A DNA stretch of 6,735 nt from an uncultured Coriobacteriaceae bacterium (GCA_900539345.1 UQBS01000092.1:1-6735); one strand, 5' to 3'; numbered from the stretch's first letter, positions 1 through 6,226 are shown. The notes: generated by a model not told the origin, from the letters alone. Numbers and translations are program-made.

Positions 1-6
1 AACTCA

Positions 7-31
7 AATCCGGCCCCCACGGGGCCGGATT
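7..31. terminator. Strong GC-rich hairpin, probable terminator
   Basis: Perfect 11-bp inverted repeat: AATCCGGCCCC (7-17), a 3-nt loop CAC, then GGGGCCGGATT (21-31). It is symmetrical and could end transcription from either side. Neither side has a long T run (the minus-strand side reads TTTGAGTT, the plus-strand side GGCAATACTT), so Rho-independent termination would be weak by the classical rule. It probably ends a gene to the left of the window, or readthrough from the minus-strand LysR gene. The structure is seen directly; the role is inferred. Confidence 0.55.
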
Positions 32-50
32 GGCAATACTTCAGCGTTTC

Positions 51-63
51 CCTAACAGTTAGG
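51..63. repeat. 13-bp perfect palindrome
   Basis: CCTAAC-A-GTTAGG reads the same on both strands. It lies between the hairpin at 7-31 and the LysR-like remnant. It could be an operator half-site pair or a scar at a rearrangement junction. A related palindrome, CCTAAT-N7-ATTAGG, occurs at 4463-4481. No function can be assigned. Confidence 0.3.
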
Positions 64-215
64 TAGTGTCCCGAATGTTGGTAGTGGACGAGCTCGACAG
101 CCAGCCCGTCATGATTCCCCCGGCCATCCTCTGCCATCGCGACAACGCCAGCCCCCGCATCCCCAAGCTTGTAAACCGCGCTATGGATTGGTTTGCCGAA
201 CATCCCCTGGAATAA
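63..215 (+). pseudogene. C-terminal remnant of a LysR-type regulator (probable)
   Basis: An open frame bounded by an in-frame TAG at 60-62 and a TAA at 213-215 encodes about 50 residues. The part from about position 96 onward reads like the C-terminal tail of a LysR substrate-binding domain: a hydrophobic strand followed by C-H-R-D-N-x-S-P, resembling the family's usual 'cWrkDNpsP' segment, then an amphipathic helix and the stop. There is no helix-turn-helix and no room for one, since a hairpin sits only 30 bp upstream. It could technically be read from ATG 75, but that start has no convincing ribosome site. I read it as the surviving 3' end of a deleted regulator. It runs toward the intact LysR gene on the other strand, so it is not that gene's own 3' end. 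The match rests on recognition only; a chance short ORF is the alternative. Confidence 0.45.
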
Positions 216-266
216 ACGGTCTCGATCCCTGTGACACCCCAAAGCCAACGGCAGCACACCGAACAA

Positions 267-286
267 GGCGTTTGCGTATGCAAGCC
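267..286 (-). terminator. Weak hairpin just after the LysR stop
   Basis: GGC (267-269) and TTGC (272-275) can pair with GCAA (280-283) and GCC (284-286) around a GTAT loop, leaving a 2-nt bulge. It begins one base past the stop codon of the minus-strand LysR gene, where a terminator would be expected. There is no T tract after it on the minus strand, so it may only protect the 3' end. The rest of 216-287 holds nothing I can recognise. Confidence 0.28.
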
Positions 287-287
287 T

Positions 288-1217
288 CTACGCATGCTCT
301 TCGCAGGCCTGGATTCCGTAGAACTCGTCCCAGCACGCGCAAAACAACTCGATGCGGTTCACGATATCGGGCGCTGCAGTTTTGCGCCAGCAAGCCAACT
401 GGGCAACGTGCAGGTCAACGTCATCGATGTGCGTGATTACGGCGATGTCGGAGCGACGTCCGAGGTATTGCTCGTTCAGCTCGCTACCGCACACATGTAA
501 GCGATCCTCATAGTCATAGCACGCCAGATTGTTCAAATCGCCCACAGGATCAAGTTCGAACTGCAAGTTCAGGTCTGATCCCAGCATATCCAGAACAATC
601 TCTTTCCATCGTTCATAGTCAGGCAAGCTGTTCACCACAATCGTGGCACCGCGCAAATCCTCGCGCTTGATCGCCTCTTGGGCAGCAAGGGAGTGGGCGC
701 TTGACACCGTAATCGACACAGGCGCACTTGCCAAAGAACGTTCCGTGAGGTTCAAGCGCCGGGCTTCATGCTGCAAGCTCAAAAAAGAACGGTAGTCGTA
801 GTTCACCATCACGTCGGCCTCATCGTTTGTGAAGACCGAGAAAAACGGATCCTGGTAGTCATGGCCCACAAACACAAAGGGAAAATCGAGCGTTTCACGC
901 GCAAATCGAGCGAATAAAGCCGATGGGCACTGCAGCGCAACACGCAACGGCCGCGCGGTCTGAGACAACCTGCGACAGCGGCTGACCACAGTGTCGAGCA
1001 CGTCCAAGGCCGCTTGGGACTCTTGCGAAAAAAGCGTCCCCTCCACGGTAAGCCGCACCTCGCCGCTGCGCTCGAACAAAGCAAAGCCCAGCTCGTCTTC
1101 GAGCCGAGCCATATGCGTGCTCAAGGTCGACTGGGCAATGAACAGCTCCTTGGCCGCAGCGGTAAAGTTCAGGCAGCGAGCCAACACCGCAAACTCACGG
1201 AGATGCTCTGTTTTCAT
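288..1217 (-). CDS. LysR-family transcriptional regulator
   Basis: This 309-residue protein has the usual length and architecture of a LysR-type regulator. A winged helix-turn-helix occupies about residues 1-60: the segment around 17-39 (NFTAAAKELFIAQSTLSTHM) is the typical DNA-reading helix pair, followed by LE-x-ELG-x-x-LFER at 39-50. A linker helix comes next, and from about residue 92 (PLRVAL) the periplasmic-binding-protein-like effector domain. The ATG at 1217 is preceded on the minus strand by TAGGGAG at a suitable distance, and the reading begins with the family's normal MKTEHLREF pattern. It is divergently oriented to the four Tat-exported genes and shares a 175-bp spacer with flavoprotein A, so by the common LysR arrangement it probably controls both itself and that operon in response to a small-molecule inducer. 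The inducer cannot be deduced. The effector domain has several Cys residues (three near the C terminus), which could be incidental. Confidence 0.93.
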   Translation of the reverse strand: MKTEHLREFAVLARCLNFTAAAKELFIAQSTLSTHMARLEDELGFALFERSGEVRLTVEGTLFSQESQAALDVLDTVVSRCRRLSQTARPLRVALQCPSALFARFARETLDFPFVFVGHDYQDPFFSVFTNDEADVMVNYDYRSFLSLQHEARRLNLTERSLASAPVSITVSSAHSLAAQEAIKREDLRGATIVVNSLPDYERWKEIVLDMLGSDLNLQFELDPVGDLNNLACYDYEDRLHVCGSELNEQYLGRRSDIAVITHIDDVDLHVAQLACWRKTAAPDIVNRIELFCACWDEFYGIQACEEHA

Positions 1218-1392
1218 AGACTCTCCCTACCAAAGCACGTGGTCAAATCCGCGCACGGCCATGCCGCACCCATCAAAAAACCCTCTCGGCCATCGAAAAT
1301 CATGATTATGCAATCGGATTTTAGAAACCCCATCATAGGGTCTGCGCAAAAAGTGCACACAAAAAAGTTTTCATCGTAAGAAAGGGGACCCG
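1218..1392. promoter_or_regulatory. Divergent control region, LysR gene and Tat operon
   Basis: The 175-bp spacer between the two start codons is markedly more AT-rich than the genes. It contains the LysR-type box described separately, an ACCC-N7-GGGT dyad (1327-1341) and a GATT-N4-AATC dyad (1304-1315). On the minus strand CATAAT (complement of 1305-1310) is a plausible -10 for the regulator. It overlaps the box, which would fit autorepression. No convincing -35/-10 pair for the plus-strand operon could be picked by eye, as expected for an activator-dependent promoter. AAAGGGGA ending six bases before ATG 1393 is the ribosome site of flavoprotein A. Confidence 0.65.
1292..1306. promoter_or_regulatory. 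Candidate LysR binding box ATC-N9-GAT
   Basis: ATC at 1292-1294 and GAT at 1304-1306 with nine bases between match the general LysR recognition pattern ATC-N9-GAT, and also T-N11-A. A perfect 10-bp palindrome, AATCATGATT (1298-1307), overlaps its right half. The site is 75 bp from the regulator's start and 86 bp from the operon's start, a usual place for a regulatory binding site. The pattern is seen; binding is inferred. Confidence 0.5.
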
Positions 1393-2928
1393 ATGACCAA
1401 TGTTAACCGTCGTCAGTTCGTAGCAGGGGCCGTCCTAGCGAGCATGGTTTCCGCCGCAGGGGTGTCCGCCGCCCATGCCGATGAACAAGCGGAACGCAGG
1501 TGGGATCGCGAAGCGGACGTCGTCATTGTAGGCGCCGGCGCCGGCGGCCTCGCTGCGGCTGCGATCTGCGCCGCCGAAGGCGCCGACGTCGTTGTGCTTG
1601 AGGTTATGGATTCCATCATGGGATCCAACAGCTCTCTGTGCGCCGGTATGATCCAGGGCTGCTGCACCTCCGTGCAAAAGGAGGCGGGCGTCGAAGACTC
1701 GGTCGACGAGTACGATAAACTACTTGAGGCCCTGGGAGAGGGTGCCGAGAAGCCCGAGCTGCGCCGTCTGTTTGCCGAGAATTGCGGCGAGACCATCGAC
1801 TGGCTTATCGCGCAGGGCATCGCCTTCGACCCGGCAAACCTGGGCACCACGGGCACTATGGGCAAGTTCTACACCGACGTGACCCCCGAGGTTCCTCGCA
1901 TGCACGTGGTTTCCTCGTGGAGCGGCGCCGAGATTACCCAAACTCTCGCCGATGCCGCCGCAGCCGATGGAGCGGAGTTCCTCTTTAGCACCGAGGCAAC
2001 GCGCCTGATCGTTGAGGGCGGAGCCGTGGTTGGCGTTGAAGCCGTAGATGCCGACGGCAATCCGATCGCCCTCAAAGCAAACGCCGCCGTGCTCATGAAC
2101 TCGGGTGGCTTCTCGCGCAACAAGGAGGTTCTGCAGAGCCTCATGACGCCCGTCTTGCCCGACCTGTTCCACGATCGCCCCCTGCTCGCCTCCTACGGCT
2201 CCGCCTACCAAAAGGGCACCGGCACGCTCATGTGCATGGCCGCCGGCGCGGGCATCCACTCTCCGTTCCTCGCCTACCAGTTTGCCCCTGGCGTTGCCGC
2301 GAACCCCGACACCAACTCGGGCGGTTTCATTGGAACCCCGGGCATCTACGTGAACCTCGGCGGCGAGCGTTTCATGAACGAGAGCCGCAACGCGGCTACG
2401 CCCGAACGGCAAATGGGCCAGATTTGGCGCCAGGAGCAGGGGTACGGATGGGCTCTGTGGGATCAGACGGGCGTCGACGAGGCTCCGGTGCACTACATCA
2501 GTCAGGATTTTTCGGTTGAGGTCGACGCCGGCTATATGTTCAGGGCTGACACGATTGAGGGGCTTGCCGAGCAAATCGGTGTCGATCCGCAGGTCTTGGC
2601 CGAGACCGTGGCCACCTACAACGAGGGCGTCGCTGCTGGTACTGACGCGTTCGATCGCACCGACGGCACCGCGCTCGAGACCGCTCCGTACTACGCGGGG
2701 CGCCTGATCGGCGTGTCTCCCGACACGGCAGGCGGCGTTACCGTGAACACCGACCTTCAGGTGGTCGATGCCCTTGGCGAGGTCATCCCGCATCTCTACG
2801 CCGTGGGCAACATGGTGGGCGGCTTTAAGGGCAAGGTGTGCGTGGGCTGCGGCCAGGCAATCGGCTGGTCCTATACCAGCGGACGGCTTGCCGCAAAGAC
2901 CATCATCGAGCAGGAGCTTGGCGCGTAG
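1393..2928 (+). CDS. Tat-exported FAD-dependent oxidoreductase (flavoprotein A, fumarate-reductase-like)
   Basis: This 511-residue protein belongs to the fumarate reductase/succinate dehydrogenase flavoprotein-like superfamily, which uses FAD to add or remove a hydride across a C-C bond. Residues 1-29 are a Tat signal: R6-R7 in NRRQF, a hydrophobic stretch, and probable cleavage after A-H-A (29|30). The FAD dinucleotide motif G47-A-G-A-G-G52 follows, with E70 as the ribose-binding acid. GGERFMNE (323-330) marks the capping/active-site region, and the C-terminal flavin-binding segment ends with LYAVGNMVGG and a final helix. There is no CxxCH haem motif and no FMN-binding domain, so electrons must come from a separate partner. 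By eye the usual C-terminal Arg (NRLGG) is replaced by C483-V-G-C486, and the Arg expected after GERF-x-N-E is not in register, so fumarate is an unlikely substrate. Further Cys lie at 83, 90 and 91. It is the first gene of the operon, 59 bp upstream of SnoaL-like protein 1. The substrate is unknown. Confidence 0.9.
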   Translation: MTNVNRRQFVAGAVLASMVSAAGVSAAHADEQAERRWDREADVVIVGAGAGGLAAAAICAAEGADVVVLEVMDSIMGSNSSLCAGMIQGCCTSVQKEAGVEDSVDEYDKLLEALGEGAEKPELRRLFAENCGETIDWLIAQGIAFDPANLGTTGTMGKFYTDVTPEVPRMHVVSSWSGAEITQTLADAAAADGAEFLFSTEATRLIVEGGAVVGVEAVDADGNPIALKANAAVLMNSGGFSRNKEVLQSLMTPVLPDLFHDRPLLASYGSAYQKGTGTLMCMAAGAGIHSPFLAYQFAPGVAANPDTNSGGFIGTPGIYVNLGGERFMNESRNAATPERQMGQIWRQEQGYGWALWDQTGVDEAPVHYISQDFSVEVDAGYMFRADTIEGLAEQIGVDPQVLAETVATYNEGVAAGTDAFDRTDGTALETAPYYAGRLIGVSPDTAGGVTVNTDLQVVDALGEVIPHLYAVGNMVGGFKGKVCVGCGQAIGWSYTSGRLAAKTIIEQELGA

Positions 2929-2987
2929 CACACGGGATCTGCACGCAAAAACACGCATACCCGCAATCCACTGAGAGGAAAAACACC

Positions 2988-3674
2988 ATGGAGAACATTC
3001 AACGGCGCGACCTGGTAAAAACCACGGCCCTTGCGGGCATCGGCGCAGCCACTCTGGCGATCGCAAACACCGCTCGCGCCGACGAAGGCAGCAATGTCGA
3101 AGACGCGCTCGCAAAGATCACGTCCGAACTCGACCGCCTTGCCTCGGTCGAGGAGATTCGCAACCAGCTCTTCAACTACGTCCAGAGCATCGACCGCATC
3201 GACTACGAGCTTGGTTACGGGTGCTTCGCCGAAGACAGCGTGCTCGATTACGGAGAGGCGTTCAAAGGCACCGGCCGCGAGTTCATTGATTACTGCCTCC
3301 CCGGCCACATGCAGTGCACCTGGACCCACCACCTGTATGGCGCCATGCACATCGACGTCGATGGAGACAAAGCCGGCTCGAGCACGTACGGCCACATCAA
3401 CATCCTTGCGCCCGTTGACGGCGAGAAGGACGCCTATCCCGGCGACCCGCTCTATGTCCTGCACAACCAGCGCGTGCGCTACCACGACCTTTGGGAGCGT
3501 CGCAGCGGTAGGTGGGTTATTGTAAACCGCGTGGTAAGCTACGACATTTCCTACCACGAGCCAGTCTACCTTGAAGGCTGGCCCGCCAACGAGAACGCGT
3601 TCCGCGGCGACGAGTGCTTCGACGACCCCTCCTATGCCGTAGTTCCTTTTCATGCAGGCCTGGACAAAGAGTAG
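2988..3674 (+). CDS. Tat-exported SnoaL/NTF2-like protein 1 (dehydratase/isomerase fold)
   Basis: The protein has 228 residues. Residues 1-31 form a Tat signal (R6-R7 in QRRDLVK, cleavage after A-R-A, 31|32). A helix (37-62) leads into a SnoaL_4-type alpha+beta barrel: SIDRID at 67-72, FAED-x-x-LDYG at 80-89, THHLYG at 113-118, a VDGDKAG strand at 124-130 and the RSGRWVIVNR strand near the end. D69, Y88 and H115 occupy the places where scytalone dehydratase has its catalytic Asp, a pocket Tyr and His, so dehydratase or isomerase chemistry is plausible. The family also contains non-enzymatic binders. I chose ATG 2988 rather than an upstream in-frame start because GAGAGGA lies eight bases before it and the Tat motif then sits at residue 6. 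The next gene is its paralogue. The substrate cannot be read from sequence. Confidence 0.85.
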   Translation: MENIQRRDLVKTTALAGIGAATLAIANTARADEGSNVEDALAKITSELDRLASVEEIRNQLFNYVQSIDRIDYELGYGCFAEDSVLDYGEAFKGTGREFIDYCLPGHMQCTWTHHLYGAMHIDVDGDKAGSSTYGHINILAPVDGEKDAYPGDPLYVLHNQRVRYHDLWERRSGRWVIVNRVVSYDISYHEPVYLEGWPANENAFRGDECFDDPSYAVVPFHAGLDKE

Positions 3675-3733
3675 CCTGGAACAACCGGCGTCGTAAATCA
3701 TTGCAGGCTGCACCCATATGAGTTCTTGACAAC

Positions 3734-3769
3734 GCGCACGGCGTCATGTGTCGCCCTGCCGCCGTGCGC
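3734..3769 (+). promoter_or_regulatory. Leader hairpin directly before a ribosome site
   Basis: GCGCACGGC (3734-3742) pairs perfectly with GCCGTGCGC (3761-3769) around an 18-nt loop. The stem ends two bases before AAAAGGAGA (3772-3780), the ribosome site of SnoaL-like protein 2. It may block RNA decay or tune translation of the GTG-started gene after the long 112-bp gap. An alternative GGCG/CGCC pairing (3740-3743 with 3752-3755) competes with it. The structure is seen; the role is inferred. Confidence 0.45.
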
Positions 3770-3786
3770 CCAAAAGGAGACCGACC

Positions 3787-4458
3787 GTGGAGAACATTCA
3801 ACGACGTGATTTTGCCAAAACCGCAGTGCTGGCCGCCGGCGCCGCAGCACTCGCCGGAACCAGTATTGCCCGGGCCGACGAGGCGTCCAGCGACGACCTG
3901 CTGGCCAGGATGGCCCAGATGGAAGAGCGTCTGCACGACCTTGAAGCCGAAAGCGCCATCCGCCACAAACTCTCGCTGTATCCCCGCGGCCTTGACCGCC
4001 AGGACACCGAAATCGGCATGAAGGTCTTTGCCGAGGACGCCTACATCGACTACGGCACTGCCCCCGACGGCAGCTGGCAATGGCAGGGCACCGGCCCGGA
4101 GTGGATCGAGTACTGCACCAACACCATCGACAAGGGCATCACGGCCAGCGGCGGGTTCTACGATCACCTCATCTTCAACGTGTGCGTCAACGTGAACGGC
4201 GACAAGGCCGGCTCCGAGTACTACGGCCAGGCGCCCGTCATGACGCCGCACGACAACGGAACCTACACCTGGGGCGCCTCTGTAGCCCGCTACTGCGACA
4301 AGTGGGAGTGCCGCGACGGCGACTGGCTCATTGTGGAGCGTATCGTAACCAACGACTTCCAGTGGAAGATCGACGGCGCGCACCTGGGAGCCCCCTACGG
4401 CTGCGCCTTCGACGAGACCGATCCGTCCTACGGTGCGCTGGCCTACGGCGAGAAATAA
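3787..4458 (+). CDS. Tat-exported SnoaL/NTF2-like protein 2 (paralogue of protein 1)
   Basis: This is a 223-residue paralogue of the preceding gene, read from GTG 3787. That start gives (M)ENIQRRDF, the same N terminus as protein 1, and a strong AAAAGGAGA seven bases upstream; in-frame starts further up would bury the Tat signal. Residues 1-30 are the Tat signal (R6-R7, cleavage after A-R-A). A heptad-like helix (33-60) precedes the NTF2-like domain: GLDRQD at 68-73, FAED-x-x-IDYG at 81-90, YDHL at 125-128, NVNGDKAG and CRDGDWLIVER. The dehydratase-like D70, Y89 and H127 are kept, but the first His of the paralogue's HH pair is D126 here. Six extra residues (the PDGSWQW region, 93-99) sit after IDYG, so the pocket should differ. 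It may act on a different substrate or form a mixed oligomer with protein 1; neither can be proved here. Confidence 0.83.
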   Translation: MENIQRRDFAKTAVLAAGAAALAGTSIARADEASSDDLLARMAQMEERLHDLEAESAIRHKLSLYPRGLDRQDTEIGMKVFAEDAYIDYGTAPDGSWQWQGTGPEWIEYCTNTIDKGITASGGFYDHLIFNVCVNVNGDKAGSEYYGQAPVMTPHDNGTYTWGASVARYCDKWECRDGDWLIVERIVTNDFQWKIDGAHLGAPYGCAFDETDPSYGALAYGEK

Positions 4459-4462
4459 GAAA

Positions 4463-4481
4463 CCTAATTCCACGTATTAGG
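4463..4481. promoter_or_regulatory. 19-bp dyad CCTAAT-N7-ATTAGG
   Basis: This perfect 6-bp inverted repeat with a 7-nt centre starts five bases after the stop of SnoaL-like protein 2 and lies 44 bp before flavoprotein B. It is AT-rich inside a GC-rich setting, so it may be an internal operator. As RNA it would be only a weak hairpin without a T tract, so a terminator is less likely. The function is not known. Confidence 0.35.
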
Positions 4482-4525
4482 CCGGAGCACGCGTTGCTCT
4501 TTGGCTCTTCTTACCGGGAGTACAT

Positions 4526-6115
4526 ATGAAACAGTCAGTAAATATTGACCGTAGAAGCCTCGTAACCGCCGGCACGGCGATTGCACTGGGTGCGGCCGCC
4601 GGTATGGCCTCCTTGGCCCATGCGGACGAGCAGGCCCCCGCAGCCTACGACGCCACCGTCCCCGCATCTTGGGACCGCACGTGCGAGATTCTGGTTCTTG
4701 GTCTGGGTATCGCCGGAACATGTGCCTTGCTCGAGGCTTACGAGCTGGGGGCCGACGTAATCGGCGTCGACGCCGCCGCAAACATCGTGGACTGCTCGTG
4801 CACGCGCAGCGGCGGATGGTTCTGCGGCGTTGGTTCGGCAATTCAAGTTGCCGACGGCATCGACGACGATGTGGAGACCTTTGTCGACGACATTCGCCGC
4901 GACGGCGGCGACGCAGGCGACCCCGAACTCATTCGCGCCTGGGGCGAACAGAGCGGAGAAACCATCGACTGGCTGCAGTCCATGGGCTGCGACGTTGTGC
5001 AGCAGACCTTTGATGCCCGCGAGACCGCCGGTTCGGACTCGCACTCTGCCGCCCGCGACTACATAACCAATCCCGTGGGTAGCGGCATCGGCTGGATGAT
5101 GGGCCTCGAAGCGGCCGTTGAGGAGCGCGGCATCGACGTGCTGTGGTCCACCAAAGCCACCAAGCTCTATCGCAACGCCGGCGGTCGCGTGGTCGGGGCC
5201 CTTGTTGAGGCTATGGACGGCTCCGGTGCCCAGAACATCGAGGCCACCAAGGGAGTTGTCCTCGCGATGGGCGGCCTTGGACGCAACCTCGACGCCCATG
5301 TTGAATTTACGCCTTCGATGCGCGAGGTTGCAAACGAAGCCTCGATGGTGCTGTTCTCGTGCTCTGAGAACAGTTTGGGCAACGGGTTCTTCATGGCCCG
5401 CGACATCGATGCCTACGTGTTTAATTCACCGCCCACTCAAGCCAGCGCCATTCAGATGAACGATCACGACGAGGCGTACCCCAACGGCTGGCTGCACTTC
5501 ATTCTTTCGCACACCCAAGGTCTTGTGGAAGTCAATGCCAACGGAGAGCGCTTTAACGACGAAACGAGCTTTGAGGATTATTACAACAAGAAGATGGCCC
5601 TCAAGCAACCGCACATGCAGTCGTTCCAGATCATCGACGAGGCAGGCCGCACCTCAGCCGATGGACAAACCTATGCGCAGGGGGCCATTGACGCAGTTGA
5701 GGCATCGGGCTGCGGCTCGATTGTTCATGCAGACACGCTGGAAGAGATTGCCGACATGTTTGGCATTCCTCAAGACGCCCTCGTTGCTGCCGTGAGCGAC
5801 TACAATGCCCGCGTCGATTCTCAGGAGCCCGACGAATTTGGCCGTACCATTTTTCCGGCCAAGATTGAAACGCCCCCGTTCTGGTGCGCTCGCACCGATG
5901 TTGTACTTGGAATTTCAAAGGGCGGGTGCAAAATCAACGCGAACGCCCAGGTAATCGACACCAAGGGTGCGCCAATCCCAGGTCTTTATGCCGCCGGCGA
6001 GATGGCTTTTGCCCAGCTGCACGGCGATGCTCGTACCCACATCGTTGGCGGCCCCAACAGCTCGGCCGCCGTGTATGGCCGCATAGCTGCGCGCAGCGCG
6101 GCCAATGAGGCCTAG
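4526..6115 (+). CDS. Tat-exported FAD-dependent oxidoreductase (flavoprotein B, fumarate-reductase-like)
   Basis: This 529-residue flavoprotein has the same superfamily layout as flavoprotein A but is clearly diverged from it, not a recent copy. Residues 1-33 are a Tat signal (R9-R10 in DRRSLV, cleavage after A-H-A, 33|34), followed by a short linker and the FAD motif G59-L-G-I-A-G64, with D82 as the ribose-binding acid. GERFNDE is at 340-346, and near the C terminus GLYAAGE and GGPNSSAAVYGRIAA complete FAD binding. The residues after GERFNDE (TSFED) do not offer the catalytic Arg seen in fumarate reductases, and the usual HT-x-GG segment reads SKGG. An R-T-H pair (DARTHIVGG) sits near the flavin and may bind substrate. 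ATG 4526 follows GGGAG by five bases. There is no haem motif. It is the last gene of the cluster and is followed by a hairpin. It may reduce a later or alternative intermediate than flavoprotein A; the substrate is unknown. Confidence 0.9.
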   Translation: MKQSVNIDRRSLVTAGTAIALGAAAGMASLAHADEQAPAAYDATVPASWDRTCEILVLGLGIAGTCALLEAYELGADVIGVDAAANIVDCSCTRSGGWFCGVGSAIQVADGIDDDVETFVDDIRRDGGDAGDPELIRAWGEQSGETIDWLQSMGCDVVQQTFDARETAGSDSHSAARDYITNPVGSGIGWMMGLEAAVEERGIDVLWSTKATKLYRNAGGRVVGALVEAMDGSGAQNIEATKGVVLAMGGLGRNLDAHVEFTPSMREVANEASMVLFSCSENSLGNGFFMARDIDAYVFNSPPTQASAIQMNDHDEAYPNGWLHFILSHTQGLVEVNANGERFNDETSFEDYYNKKMALKQPHMQSFQIIDEAGRTSADGQTYAQGAIDAVEASGCGSIVHADTLEEIADMFGIPQDALVAAVSDYNARVDSQEPDEFGRTIFPAKIETPPFWCARTDVVLGISKGGCKINANAQVIDTKGAPIPGLYAAGEMAFAQLHGDARTHIVGGPNSSAAVYGRIAARSAANEA

Positions 6116-6141
6116 GGTGTCTTGAGGTAATTCGTCACTCA

Positions 6142-6173
6142 GGTGTGCCGGGGTTTCTATGCCTCGGCACACC
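6142..6173 (+). terminator. Operon-end hairpin
   Basis: GGTGTGCCGGGG (6142-6153) and CCTCGGCACACC (6162-6173) form a 12-bp stem with one G-U pair and an 8-nt loop, 26 bases after the stop of flavoprotein B. No T run follows, so it is either a Rho-assisted terminator or a 3'-end stabiliser. Its position at the end of the four-gene run supports a common transcript. Confidence 0.6.
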
Positions 6174-6220
6174 GCGCCATTGCCCACCTCGTTCACATAA
6201 TTCATCAAATTTTTCTAGAG

Positions 6221-6226
6221 TATAAC
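6221..6226 (+). promoter_or_regulatory. Promoter-like -10 element TATAAC
   Basis: TATAAC, one base off the TATAAT consensus, follows an AT-rich stretch (6195-6220) in an otherwise GC-rich window. No good -35 was found at 16-18 bp. A start here would produce a leader that runs into the long inverted repeat at 6291-6342 and then into the insertion sequence. It could be the promoter of a gene now separated from it by the insertion, or of a short RNA. Confidence 0.3.

Noticed and set aside
2838..2987. N-terminal extension of SnoaL-like protein 1 to an upstream in-frame ATG
   Set aside because: It would overlap flavoprotein A by 91 bases and bury the Tat motif. ATG 2988 has its own ribosome site and matches the paralogue's N terminus.
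1720..3114. Very long open frame on the minus strand opposite flavoprotein A
   Set aside because: It is the antisense shadow of a GC-rich gene. The protein has no recognisable domain, and the plus-strand frame has a clear signal peptide, FAD motif and ribosome site.
3726..3754. Perfect TTGACA (3726-3731) as a promoter for SnoaL-like protein 2
   Set aside because: At 16-18 bp downstream the sequence is GC-rich (TGTCGC region) with no -10-like hexamer, so a chance match is more likely.
3517..4473. Long minus-strand open frame opposite SnoaL-like protein 2
   Set aside because: Antisense shadow produced by GC-rich codon bias; low-complexity valine/glycine-rich product with no family features.
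1393..6115. Haem-binding CxxCH motifs in the flavoproteins (flavocytochrome c type)
   Set aside because: None is present. The C-V-G-C in flavoprotein A is followed by Gly, not His, and lies in the FAD-binding C-terminal segment.
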